Notes under the pieces: model-generated
Seen by the model: only the letters and a program-made list of their open reading frames with translations
Database searches by the model: none
Told to the model about the DNA's origin: nothing
In this document: positions 16,273-23,994 of the stretch, one piece after another
Numbering within the stretch: position 1 is the stretch's first letter
Layout: the number at the start of each line of letters is the position of its first letter
Origin: Enterovibrio paralichthyis
Lineage (GTDB): Bacteria > Pseudomonadota > Gammaproteobacteria > Enterobacterales > Vibrionaceae
Assembly: GCF_019209835.1 (NCBI RefSeq)
Contig: NZ_JAHUTS010000002.1
Coordinates: forward strand, 310,001 to 374,000
Direction: 5' to 3'
DNA length: 64,000 bases
Position numbers and translations under genes: made by a program

Positions 16273-17034
16273 CTAACTCGCCTTATCAACGTCATGCTTC
16301 AACTCTTTCCTAACCTGCGCCAACAACGCATCAGAATAGTGCTCATACGCTTCCTTCTGCTCTTTCAGCCAGTCGTGTTTGTTGTATACAGCCATAATTC
16401 CACCCAGCTCATGCCCCAGCATTTTCTCCGTGACATGTGGCATGGTGCCAAGTTCTGAACAAACGGTTGAGATGCTGCGTCTGAAATCATGCGTTCGCCA
16501 GTGGTAAAGCGGTAAAGCATCTCGCAAACGGCGGATGTATCGGTTCGCAGCTGAAATGGTGATGGGTTTATTGAGTGAGGCACCTGGAAAAAGGTAGTCA
16601 TCATAGATGTGAATCAGACGTTCGAGCATTGGCTTGATATCTTTCGGGATTGGCCTGCGAATGGTGTTCCCCATCTTGCTAAGTTCTGGCGGCACCGTCC
16701 AAACATCATTAACCAGGTCAAAGTGCTCACGTCGCGCTAAGCGAAGCTCAGACAGTCGGTTTCCCCAAAGCATCGTCATTAGGTGAAGGTGCTTTGTTGA
16801 TGTTCCAGCTTTGCTTCTTTCTATCGCGATCCAAATTTTGGCGAGTTCCGGTAGTGACAGCACTCTGTCGCCAGCCGCTGGCGCAGCACCAACACCTTGT
16901 TGGTGGATTTTTTCCAAGTGGTATCCGTCTATAAGGAACTTGGATTTGCGGAAATTATGGCAGGTACGGAGTTTCGAGAATGCTGAGTTTGCCGTTTTGG
17001 CATATTTCTTTGCGATTTCATCCAACCACTTCAT
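16273..17034 (-). CDS. int: tyrosine recombinase/integrase, 5'-truncated (P4-like family)
   Basis: The 253 residues cover the end of the core-binding domain and a complete catalytic domain: R93 in GNRLSEL, K120, H182 and R185 in THDFRRS, H208 in LGHE and the nucleophile Y217 in VYNKHD. P4-type integrases are usually about 400 residues, with an N-terminal arm-binding domain that is absent here. The frame stays open upstream without a start codon until it enters the 70-bp repeat, where it meets a stop. The 5' end therefore seems to have been replaced by host sequence, and the protein is probably inactive. Confidence 0.85.
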   Translation of the reverse strand: MKWLDEIAKKYAKTANSAFSKLRTCHNFRKSKFLIDGYHLEKIHQQGVGAAPAAGDRVLSLPELAKIWIAIERSKAGTSTKHLHLMTMLWGNRLSELRLARREHFDLVNDVWTVPPELSKMGNTIRRPIPKDIKPMLERLIHIYDDYLFPGASLNKPITISAANRYIRRLRDALPLYHWRTHDFRRSISTVCSELGTMPHVTEKMLGHELGGIMAVYNKHDWLKEQKEAYEHYSDALLAQVRKELKHDVDKAS

Positions 17035-17083
17035 CCATTCTCTGCAGGTATACGTTCTACAGCGACATCCAGAAAGACTTGGT

Positions 17084-17153
17084 ATGCCCGCCTGGTATTG
17101 GATGCAGATTAACGATTAACTTTAAGCCAGACGCCCATTCGGGAGCTGGCTTT
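17084..17153 (+). repeat. right copy of the 70-bp perfect direct repeat
   Basis: Identical to 12847-12916. It contains a free-standing 3' end of the carbonic anhydrase gene with its stop and hairpin, and abuts the truncated 5' end of the integrase gene. The T-run after the hairpin is longer here (five Ts). Confidence 0.95.
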
Positions 17154-17260
17154 TTCCTATCTCTAATCCGGCCTGTAGCGGTCGCAAAGCCACAACCCGC
17201 AAGATTTTCCGGCGATTTTGCGGTAACATCCCGAGGTCTTTCAGATCCTTGGATAGCAAT

Positions 17261-18685
17261 GTGACAAACACCAGCGAACCGACCTTTTACTTTTTTGATT
17301 ATGAAACTTTCGGTACCAGCCCAGCACTGGATCGCCCCTGTCAGTTTGCCGGTGTAAGAACCGACAAAGACTTCAACGTCATTGGTGAACCACTGGTCAT
17401 TTACTGCCAGCCACCGAACGACTACCTGCCACAGCCGGAAGCTTGTCTAATCACGGGAATTACACCGCAAACGGCAATGTCCCGCGGCCTGCCAGAACCC
17501 GAGTTTATCGCCAAAATTCACGAGCAGTTGTCCGTGCCGGGCACCTGTGCTGTCGGTTACAACAACATCCGTTTCGATGATGAAGTCACCCGCTACACCC
17601 TTTACCGCAACTTCTTCGACCCGTACGGGTGGAGCTGGCAAAACGGAAACTCGCGCTGGGATCTACTCGATACCATGCGTGCAGCTTATGCACTGCGCCC
17701 AGAAGGTATCGAATGGCCGACAAATGATGACGGCAATATCAGTTTTAAACTGGAGCACCTTTCAGTTAAAAATGGCATTGAACACAGCAATGCCCACGAT
17801 GCGATGGCTGACGTGCACGCCACGATTGAAATGGCGAAAAAGCTGAAAACCGCCCAGCCTCGCCTGTTCGACTATCTCTATACCCATCGTAACAAGAACA
17901 AACTGACCGGCTTGATTGATGTCGTGTCGATGAAACCACTGGTGCATGTTTCCGGTATGTTCGGTACTGAGCGTGGGAATACAAGCTGGATTGTTCCGGT
18001 GGCCTGGCACCCTGACAACAAAAATGCTGTCATAGCGATAGATTTAGCGCGTGACCCAGCACCACTGTTTGATTTGGACACTGACGCGCTGCGTGAACGT
18101 TTGTATACCCGCCATGCCGATCTGGCACCGGATGAACTGCCTGCGCCGATCAAACTCATCCACATCAATAAATGCCCAGTGCTTGCAGAAGCGAAAACCT
18201 TGCGTCCGGAAGATGCCGAGCGACTGGGTATTGACCGCCAGCAGTGCCTGGAGAACCTTAAAACCTTGCAATCCCATCCGGAAATCAGGGAGAAACTGGT
18301 CGCCCTTTACGCTGAGAAACCGGCCTATGACAGTTCGGGCAATGTCGATGCGGCGCTGTATGACGGCTTCTTCTCGCCGGCAGACCGTTCAACCATGGAT
18401 ATCATCCGTCAGACAAAGCCAGAGAATCTCGCAGCACTGGATATTCAGGTATCAGACAGCCGCATCAAACCCTTGTTGTTTCGCTACCGTGCACGCAATT
18501 TCTCCTGGACACTGACAGAAAGCGAGCAAAAGAAGTGGCACATGCACCGCCGCGATTATTTTGAAGCTGAACTTCCTGCCTACATGGCGAATCTTGAGTC
18601 GTTGGCAGAAGCCCATCAAAGCGATACGAAAAAGTTTGCCATCCTGAAATCGGTGTACCACTACGTCGAATCGCTCGTCGGCTAA
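17261..18685 (+). CDS. sbcB: exodeoxyribonuclease I (single-strand 3'-5' exonuclease)
   Basis: The 474-residue protein matches ExoI throughout. FFDYETFG near the start holds the DxE metal ligands, HSNAHDAMADV holds the later acidic and histidine residues of the DEDDh active site, and the HRNKNKLTGLIDV and VHVSGMFG blocks follow. It degrades single-stranded DNA and acts in mismatch repair and recombination. GTG 17261 is preferred because the duplicated start at 12944 has GTG at the same place; TTG 17249 is the alternative. The inserted element separates it from its natural upstream neighbour. Confidence 0.93.
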   Translation: MTNTSEPTFYFFDYETFGTSPALDRPCQFAGVRTDKDFNVIGEPLVIYCQPPNDYLPQPEACLITGITPQTAMSRGLPEPEFIAKIHEQLSVPGTCAVGYNNIRFDDEVTRYTLYRNFFDPYGWSWQNGNSRWDLLDTMRAAYALRPEGIEWPTNDDGNISFKLEHLSVKNGIEHSNAHDAMADVHATIEMAKKLKTAQPRLFDYLYTHRNKNKLTGLIDVVSMKPLVHVSGMFGTERGNTSWIVPVAWHPDNKNAVIAIDLARDPAPLFDLDTDALRERLYTRHADLAPDELPAPIKLIHINKCPVLAEAKTLRPEDAERLGIDRQQCLENLKTLQSHPEIREKLVALYAEKPAYDSSGNVDAALYDGFFSPADRSTMDIIRQTKPENLAALDIQVSDSRIKPLLFRYRARNFSWTLTESEQKKWHMHRRDYFEAELPAYMANLESLAEAHQSDTKKFAILKSVYHYVESLVG

Positions 18686-18730
18686 GACCAGACGGCAAGT
18701 CGCCTAAAATTACCGTGTGATATGCGCTAT

Positions 18731-18754
18731 ACACGCCTGAGAAATCAGGCGTGT
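18731..18754 (+). terminator. terminator of sbcB
   Basis: ACACGCCTGA and TCAGGCGTGT form a perfect 10-bp stem on a GAAA tetraloop. The T-tract after it is weak. Confidence 0.75.
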
Positions 18755-18820
18755 TACATTTGATATTTTGTGATTTATGTCCACACTTTCCTATATGGCA
18801 TAGGTAGTGTGGAAGATGAG

Positions 18821-19318
18821 ATGGTCACTAAGGTAAATAGTCGTTGTTACCGCTTTTCAAATGTAGATTTTGAGCCAGAGAGCCGTTCGTTGTACTGGAG
18901 TGACAGCAGCGTCACCACCCTGACTTACGAAGAATGTCGACTCCTGGAAATGCTTTGCTATCACGCTGGCGAAGTATTGTCCGCACGTGTTTTGTATACC
19001 TCAACATCTTTGCCTGACTCCTCGTTCAATCAACACCAGAACAGTATTTGTTCTTTGCTGGCGAAAACGTACCGGCAGGGCGAAAAAGTATTGCCGCTGG
19101 ATGTCGTCGGCGATCATGGCTATCGCGTTGCACTGCCACAAAAAACCTACCAACGCCGTGAAGAACTGGCACCAAACCCATCAGTTCCTGATGAGCTTGA
19201 TGTACACGTTGAAGATCAAGAGATTGCGGTGACAGAAAGCAACCACCACCTCCCATTGTTTGTCGGTGTGGTGACGGTTATCGCCGCGATTGCCAGCAGT
19301 ATCGTTATGTTTATATAA
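18821..19318 (+). CDS. ToxR/CadC-like membrane-anchored winged-helix regulator
   Basis: From ATG 18821 (GGAAGATGAG upstream) the protein has 165 residues. An OmpR/ToxR-type winged helix spans about 8-105, with LTYEECRLLEMLCYHAGEVLS followed by VLYTSTSLPDSS, and GDHGYRVALP is the typical wing end. An acidic linker follows, then one C-terminal membrane helix (about 145-165) with almost no periplasmic part. The ToxR fold means it probably binds DNA from the membrane. GTG 18770 would add 17 atypical residues. It lies 145 bp upstream of lrgAB on the same strand and could control it. Confidence 0.75.
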   Translation: MVTKVNSRCYRFSNVDFEPESRSLYWSDSSVTTLTYEECRLLEMLCYHAGEVLSARVLYTSTSLPDSSFNQHQNSICSLLAKTYRQGEKVLPLDVVGDHGYRVALPQKTYQRREELAPNPSVPDELDVHVEDQEIAVTESNHHLPLFVGVVTVIAAIASSIVMFI

Positions 19319-19408
19319 CGCGCAACGAACGCGAAGACACGCCAAAACCCCATCCCAAAAACTCAGGTGGCATCGCAATAGTGCGATCCACCTCGATTTG
19401 GACAAGAT

Positions 19409-19424
19409 TTCGATCTAGATCACG
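19409..19424 (+). promoter_or_regulatory. possible CRP site upstream of lrgA
   Basis: TTCGA-TCTAGA-TCACG matches the TGTGA-N6-TCACA pattern at 7 of 10 positions with correct spacing, 39 bp before lrgA. Confidence 0.35.
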
Positions 19425-19463
19425 TACTAGAATAGTCATATTTCGGGTTCTCGGACTATTCAC

Positions 19464-19808
19464 GTGAAGTATATACTCGGATTCGCACTGATCTCGCTGT
19501 ACTACGCGGTCGGCACTGCGGTCACCAAGCTTTTGGGGCTTCCCATTCCCAGCAGTATCATCAGCATGTTGCTCTTATTTGTCAGCCTGACTACCGGTAT
19601 CGTTCCGGGACGCTGGGTAAAAGATGCCTGTACCTTGCTGATCATGGTCATGCCATTGTTCTTTATCCCCGCCAGCATGGGTTTGATGGATCATTTCCAT
19701 CTGCTTATCAGCGACTCGCTGCCTTTGCTGGGTGCCACATTCGTCAGCTCGCTGGTTGTGCTTGTGGTTATGTCGAAGATCCTCGACCGTTTTAAGGGAG
19801 ATGAATAG
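19464..19808 (+). CDS. lrgA: CidA/LrgA family holin-like membrane protein
   Basis: The 114-residue protein has four hydrophobic segments and the family signature LGLPIPSSIISMLLLF (about 24-39), then the PLFFIPASMGLMDH segment. CidA/LrgA proteins oligomerise in the inner membrane and influence murein hydrolase activity or export small metabolites; both roles have been proposed. The start is GTG 19464 with a weak ribosome site. The stop is 3 nt from lrgB, so the two are co-translated. A ToxR-like regulator gene lies immediately upstream. Confidence 0.9.
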   Translation: MKYILGFALISLYYAVGTAVTKLLGLPIPSSIISMLLLFVSLTTGIVPGRWVKDACTLLIMVMPLFFIPASMGLMDHFHLLISDSLPLLGATFVSSLVVLVVMSKILDRFKGDE

Positions 19809-19811
19809 ATC

Positions 19812-20495
19812 ATGTGGCTGATTGCTACCCTTGTGGTGTATTTCATTGCGCGTCATATCGCCATTAAACTTCGTCATCCTATTTTCAACCCGCTGCTGAT
19901 AAGCCTTATCGTGCTTATGCCGCTGGTGATATATACGGGTGACACTTACAAACACTACTTTGACCAAAACAAAATCATCAACTTTATGTTGGGCCCCGCG
20001 GTCATTGCACTGGCATACCCGCTGTACGAGCAAATGCACGTGATCAAAAAACACTGGAAAGTGATATTGATTGCCTGTGCGACAGCAAGTATTTCTTCGA
20101 TGTTAGTTGGTGGTTTGTTTGCGCTTTCAACCGGTGGCAGCCTGAAAATTGTGGCGTCTGTACTGCCGAAATCGATTTCTACGCCCTTTGCCTTGAGTGC
20201 TTCTGAACACATTGGCGGGATCCCATCGATCACTGCGGCATTGGTCGTGGTCGCCGGGCTTTTTGGTGGATTAGTGGGTTATCCCCTTCTGAACATGCTG
20301 AAGGTAAAATCACCGTTGGCGCGCGGTCTGTCTATCGGGGCTGTTTCGCATGCCATTGGTACAGCCAAAGCGGCGGAAACCCACTACCAGGAAGGCGCAA
20401 TGAGTTCTCTGGCTCTGGTGGTTTGCGGGATCATGACGACGATTCTGGCACCATTTGTGTTCAAACTCGTGGAGTTGCTGGCGCATTACATTTGA
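19812..20495 (+). CDS. lrgB: LrgB/CidB family membrane protein
   Basis: The 227-residue protein has six or seven membrane segments. LrgB motifs seen are FNPLLISL (about 26-33), MLGPAVIALAYPLYEQ (about 59-74), LPKSISTPFALSAS (about 118-131) and the late SHAIGTAKAAE (about 178-188). It is the obligate partner of LrgA in nearly all genomes. AAGGGAG lies 10 nt before ATG 19812, inside the end of lrgA. No clear terminator follows except the A/T-flanked palindrome at 20541-20574. Confidence 0.92.
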   Translation: MWLIATLVVYFIARHIAIKLRHPIFNPLLISLIVLMPLVIYTGDTYKHYFDQNKIINFMLGPAVIALAYPLYEQMHVIKKHWKVILIACATASISSMLVGGLFALSTGGSLKIVASVLPKSISTPFALSASEHIGGIPSITAALVVVAGLFGGLVGYPLLNMLKVKSPLARGLSIGAVSHAIGTAKAAETHYQEGAMSSLALVVCGIMTTILAPFVFKLVELLAHYI

Positions 20496-20540
20496 GCTTG
20501 ATCGCCGTCAAATGAAATCGAAAACATGTGACATCACTTT

Positions 20541-20574
20541 AAAATGTGCAATTGAATTTCTTATTGCACATTTT
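20541..20574. promoter_or_regulatory. perfect 12-bp inverted repeat upstream of cdd (CytR-type operator or weak terminator)
   Basis: AAAATGTGCAAT (20541-20552) and ATTGCACATTTT (20563-20574) are perfect inverted copies 10 bp apart. Each arm holds TTGCA, the core of CytR half-sites, and a CRP site follows directly. The A and T flanks could also let it act as an lrgAB terminator. Confidence 0.5.
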
Positions 20575-20575
20575 A

Positions 20576-20591
20576 GGTGATCATCATCACA
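20576..20591 (+). promoter_or_regulatory. CRP binding site upstream of cdd
   Basis: GGTGA-TCATCA-TCACA matches the CRP consensus at 9 of 10 core positions with correct spacing, 59 bp before the cdd start. E. coli cdd is activated by CRP and repressed by CytR. Confidence 0.75.
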
Positions 20592-20650
20592 TTAAGTGGG
20601 CAATGCTTAGCGATAAAATGTCTCTCCATACAAAGACATTCGGAGCGACC

Positions 20651-21538
20651 ATGCGAGCGAGCGTTAAAGAAGCCATTGCTGCCCTACCCACGCCCTTGAA
20701 AGAGGCGGTGACTGAAATCTGTGAATCACCAGATTTCGATGCGACTATCAGCAAAGAGCAATTTGCCAACCTGCTTGAGATCAGCCAACTTTCCGATGCC
20801 GACCTACGTGTCGCCTTGCTGCCTGTTGCAGCCGCTTATTCCGTTGCCCCAATTTCCAAATTCTATGTCGGTGCTATCGCCCGCGGCGAATCAGGCCGCC
20901 TGTATTTCGGCGCCAACATGGAGTTCGAAGGTGTTCAGCTGAGTCAGTCAATCCACGCTGAACAATCAGCGATCAGCCACGCATGGCTGAAAGGTGAAAC
21001 CTCTCTGACCAACATCACCATCAACTACAGCCCATGTGGCCACTGCCGACAGTTTATGAATGAACTGAATGGCGCAGAGAAGCTGGAAATCCAGTTGCCA
21101 TCACGTGATGCCAAGTCGCTGCACAGCTATCTGCCGGAGCCATTTGGCCCGTCAGACCTCGGTATCGACGAGCCACTGATGTGCCCGGTTCACCATGGCC
21201 TGACAGCAGAAGAAGAAAACGATCTGCTCAACGCTGCGGTTGCGGCGACTAACCGCAGCCATGCACCATACTCGCGTAACCTCAGTGGCGTCGCAATCCG
21301 CGATACTAAAGGTCGTTTATTTGCCGGCATGTACGCAGAAAACGCGGCATTCAACCCAAGCCTACCACCGCTTCAAGTTGCACTGGTAAATATGAATATG
21401 GCTGAAGTGCCATTGGATGAGATCCAGGAAGTGGTTTTGGTGGAAAAAGCAGACGCAACCATCAGCCACCTGCAGGACACCCAAGCGTTGCTGGAAGCGC
21501 TAAACCCGGACATTCCGTTGGGGTATTTGGCACTTTAA
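20651..21538 (+). CDS. cdd: cytidine deaminase
   Basis: The 295-residue protein is the long two-domain dimeric type found in enterobacteria. The active site is H102-A-E104 with C129 and C132 (SPCGHC), which hold the zinc and activate water; the numbering equals that of E. coli Cdd. The C-terminal half (from about 190) is the degenerate second deaminase domain. It converts cytidine and deoxycytidine to uridine and deoxyuridine for salvage. ATG 20651 is chosen over an upstream frame to 20546 because GGAGCGACC precedes it and the homolog starts here. Upstream CRP and CytR-like sites fit nucleoside control. Confidence 0.95.
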   Translation: MRASVKEAIAALPTPLKEAVTEICESPDFDATISKEQFANLLEISQLSDADLRVALLPVAAAYSVAPISKFYVGAIARGESGRLYFGANMEFEGVQLSQSIHAEQSAISHAWLKGETSLTNITINYSPCGHCRQFMNELNGAEKLEIQLPSRDAKSLHSYLPEPFGPSDLGIDEPLMCPVHHGLTAEEENDLLNAAVAATNRSHAPYSRNLSGVAIRDTKGRLFAGMYAENAAFNPSLPPLQVALVNMNMAEVPLDEIQEVVLVEKADATISHLQDTQALLEALNPDIPLGYLAL

Positions 21539-21562
21539 GCCCCGTTCCCTACGCGATTATGT

Positions 21563-21592
21563 AAAAACGTCGGTTTTTCTCCGGCGTTTTTT
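21563..21592 (+). terminator. terminator of cdd
   Basis: AACGTCGG and CCGGCGTT pair around a T-rich loop, with As before and six Ts after. Confidence 0.88.
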
Positions 21593-21660
21593 CATTTTTG
21601 CCTTTCAAAGACAGAATTTTACGTTAGTATCTTTGCACTTTTTCTCCCGATTTCTGATTC

Positions 21661-22542
21661 ATGAGCCAACAACACAACCCCATTCAGGGTGCAAGCTGGA
21701 TGCTGACAGCCGGGCTATGCTTCGCCATGGTGAACAGCCTGGCGCAATACGTCAGCTTCAAGATGCAATTGCCTTCAACCACTGTGGCGTTTATTCAGTA
21801 TTTCATTGCCTTATTGGCGATGATCCCCTGGCTAAGAACCATGGGCATCAGACAGGCGTTGAGAACAGAGCACCTGGGCATGCACTGCCTGCGCGTCTTC
21901 TTCTCCGTCATTGGTATCCAGCTCTGGCTCTGGGCACTTGCCTATCCCGTACCTATCTGGCAAGGCATCGCGCTGCTGATGACGTCACCACTGTTTGCGA
22001 CCATCGGCTCAGGCATTTTCCTGAAAGAACGTGTTGGCCCTGCGCGCTGGTTTGCCACCATTGCAGGCTTTATCGGTGCCATGATCATCCTTGAACCCTG
22101 GTCAGATGATTTTAACTGGGCAACCATGCTGCCAGTGGGCGCAGCACTGTTCTGGGCAAGCTATTCACTGATGGTGAAAAAGCTCTCGCATCACGATTCG
22201 CCAACCACCATGGTGGTTTATCTGCTACTGCTTATCACGCCGTTCAATATTTTGCTGGCGATTCCAGACTGGTCGATGCCTTCGGGCTCCACCGTTTGGA
22301 TCATGTTGCTCGGTGCTGGCCTGCTTACCGCGCTGGCACAGTGGGCGATTGCCAAAGCCTATGCCGTCGCAGATGCGTCATTTGTTCAACCTTTCGATCA
22401 TGCCAAGCTGCCGTTGAACGTTCTATTCGGTTTTCTGGTTTTCGGCTGGGTGCCACCGGGGCGTTTGTGGCTCGGGGCAAGTATCATTGTCGCCGCAGTG
22501 TTTTTCATCACCCATTGGGAAACGCGCAGGCCAAGCAAGTAA
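21661..22542 (+). CDS. EamA/DMT-family membrane transporter
   Basis: The 293-residue protein has ten hydrophobic segments arranged as two EamA repeats (about 10-140 and 150-285). The first repeat ends with the typical FLKERVGPARWFATIAGFIG (about 120-139). These proteins export or import small metabolites such as amino acids, nucleosides or S-adenosylmethionine; the substrate is not shown. It is a single gene with its own terminator, lying between cdd and purT. Confidence 0.85.
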   Translation: MSQQHNPIQGASWMLTAGLCFAMVNSLAQYVSFKMQLPSTTVAFIQYFIALLAMIPWLRTMGIRQALRTEHLGMHCLRVFFSVIGIQLWLWALAYPVPIWQGIALLMTSPLFATIGSGIFLKERVGPARWFATIAGFIGAMIILEPWSDDFNWATMLPVGAALFWASYSLMVKKLSHHDSPTTMVVYLLLLITPFNILLAIPDWSMPSGSTVWIMLLGAGLLTALAQWAIAKAYAVADASFVQPFDHAKLPLNVLFGFLVFGWVPPGRLWLGASIIVAAVFFITHWETRRPSK

Positions 22543-22550
22543 TACCTCTC

Positions 22551-22576
22551 AAAGCCGCCTTCCATGGCGGCTTTTT
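22551..22576 (+). terminator. terminator of the EamA transporter gene
   Basis: AAAGCCGCC and GGCGGCTTT form a 9-bp stem on a 6-nt loop, followed by Ts. Confidence 0.9.
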
Positions 22577-22649
22577 CATTTCTGCACCCTACTCCACGAT
22601 GTCTATTTTCTCTGCTGGGAGAATCACTTTCCCCTGACCAAAAACACCA

Positions 22650-22677
22650 AAGCAAACGCTTGCGCAAACGTTTGCTT
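22650..22677 (+). promoter_or_regulatory. two overlapping PurR boxes upstream of purT
   Basis: AAGCAAACGCTTGCGC (22650-22665) matches the 16-bp PurR operator at 13 positions and GCGCAAACGTTTGCTT (22662-22677) at 14. They share four bases and their centres are 12 bp apart. The second box lies 44 bp before the purT start. Confidence 0.8.
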
Positions 22678-22721
22678 AAGGTAAAATCACCACAATTCAA
22701 CTGATGCAATGGAAGAAAATC

Positions 22722-23897
22722 ATGATTGGAACTGCTACCCGCCCCGCTGCTACCCGTGTTTTATTGTTAGGTTCCGGCGAGTTAGGTAAAGAAGTGGCGA
22801 TTGAATGCCAACGATTAGGGCTGGAAGTGATTGCCTGTGACCGTTACGCCGACGCGCCAGCAATGCAAGTTGCACACCGCAGCCATGTTATCGACATGCT
22901 TGATGGCGACGCATTGGCTGCGGTCATCGCCGAGGAAAATCCTGATTTCGTTGTTCCTGAAATTGAAGCCATTGCCACAGACAAGCTGGTCGAGCTGGAA
23001 CAGCAAGGGCTCAATGTGGTGCCTACTGCCCGCGCAACCCAACTGACCATGAACCGTGAAGGCATCCGTCGTCTGGCCGCAGAAACCTTGAATGTACCGA
23101 CTTCTCCTTATGCGTTTGCTGACACTGTTGAAGCGTTTCACGATGCCATTGATAAGGTAGGCATGCCTTGCGTGGTGAAACCTGTGATGAGTTCTTCCGG
23201 CAAAGGCCAAAGCGTAGTGAAAACTGCAGCGGATATTGACGCGGCTTGGAACTATGCGCAGGAAGGTGGCCGTGCGGGACGTGGCAAAGTTATCGTCGAA
23301 GGCTTCGTTGAGTTTGATTATGAAATAACGTTGCTGACCATCAGCGCTATCGATGGCATTCATTTTTGTGCGCCAATTGGACACCGTCAGGAAGACGGCG
23401 ATTATCGCGAATCCTGGCAACCACAGGCAATGAGCGACAAAGCGCTTCAGGCTGCACAGGATGTTGCCCGCAAGGTCGTTAACGCATTGGGCGGCTACGG
23501 TTTGTTTGGCGTGGAGTTGTTCGTTAAAGGTGATGAAGTGATGTTCAGTGAGGTTTCCCCTCGCCCGCACGATACAGGTATGGTCACCATGATCTCCCAA
23601 GATCTGTCTGAATTTGCGCTGCACGTTCGCGCCTTCCTCGGCCTCCCTGTCGGCGCCATTCGTCAGCATGGCCCTTCGGCATCCGCCGTAGTATTGGCTG
23701 AAGGCGTATCCCAAAACATCAGCTTCCAAGGCATTGCCGATGCGCTGCGTAACCCTGACTCGCAATTGCGTCTGTTTGGTAAGCCAGACATCAATGGACG
23801 CCGTCGACTGGGTGTCGCGCTTTCACGCGCAGATGATGTAGAGACGGCAGTTGCTAACGCGGTGGCGGCTGCAGGCACAGTAAAAGTTATCATGTAA
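22722..23897 (+). CDS. purT: formate-dependent phosphoribosylglycinamide formyltransferase
   Basis: The 391-residue ATP-grasp enzyme is collinear with E. coli PurT. It opens with GTATRPAATRVLLLGSGELG (nucleotide-binding strand). VVKPVMSSSGKGQS (about 153-166) is the ATP-grasp loop and VSPRPHDTGMV (about 282-292) the metal- and substrate-binding segment. It joins formate to GAR with ATP, giving FGAR for purine synthesis without folate. ATG 22722 matches the homolog's start better than ATG 22704. Two overlapping PurR boxes upstream indicate repression when purines are plentiful. Confidence 0.96.
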   Translation: MIGTATRPAATRVLLLGSGELGKEVAIECQRLGLEVIACDRYADAPAMQVAHRSHVIDMLDGDALAAVIAEENPDFVVPEIEAIATDKLVELEQQGLNVVPTARATQLTMNREGIRRLAAETLNVPTSPYAFADTVEAFHDAIDKVGMPCVVKPVMSSSGKGQSVVKTAADIDAAWNYAQEGGRAGRGKVIVEGFVEFDYEITLLTISAIDGIHFCAPIGHRQEDGDYRESWQPQAMSDKALQAAQDVARKVVNALGGYGLFGVELFVKGDEVMFSEVSPRPHDTGMVTMISQDLSEFALHVRAFLGLPVGAIRQHGPSASAVVLAEGVSQNISFQGIADALRNPDSQLRLFGKPDINGRRRLGVALSRADDVETAVANAVAAAGTVKVIM

Positions 23898-23923
23898 CTA
23901 AAACAATATTGCCCAAAACAAAA

Positions 23924-23949
23924 ACGCCTCCGTCATTGGAGGCGTTCTT
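23924..23949 (+). terminator. terminator of purT
   Basis: ACGCCTCC and GGAGGCGT form an 8-bp stem on a 6-nt loop, followed by TCTTC. A second palindrome, TATCTGCAT / ATGCAGATA (23967-23994), touches the tpm stop and may serve the opposite strand. Confidence 0.8.
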
Positions 23950-23994
23950 CTCTCTACATACATATCTATCTGCATATATCTCTACATGCAGATA

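Larger units (their letters stand above)
12917..17083. mobile_element. small integrative element (about 4.2 kb) between the carbonic anhydrase gene and sbcB, probably decayed
   Basis: The segment separates the carbonic anhydrase gene from sbcB and is bracketed by 70-bp perfect direct repeats of host sequence. It carries an AlpA-like excision/regulatory gene, a two-TM protein gene, a broken second alpA copy, a metallopeptidase gene and a tyrosine integrase missing its N-terminal part. The cargo is visibly AT-richer than the flanks. At the left edge the first codons of sbcB are also present in a diverged copy, so the event duplicated the whole junction. The truncated integrase suggests it can no longer move by itself. 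Confidence 0.85.

Noticed and set aside
12841..17160. tRNA-type attachment site for the element
   Set aside because: The repeat is the 3' end of a protein gene with its terminator; no tRNA fold is present.
22815..23765. 316-codon minus-strand frame opposite purT
   Set aside because: It is the antisense shadow of a highly conserved enzyme; composition (His, Arg and Phe rich) is typical of a complementary frame.
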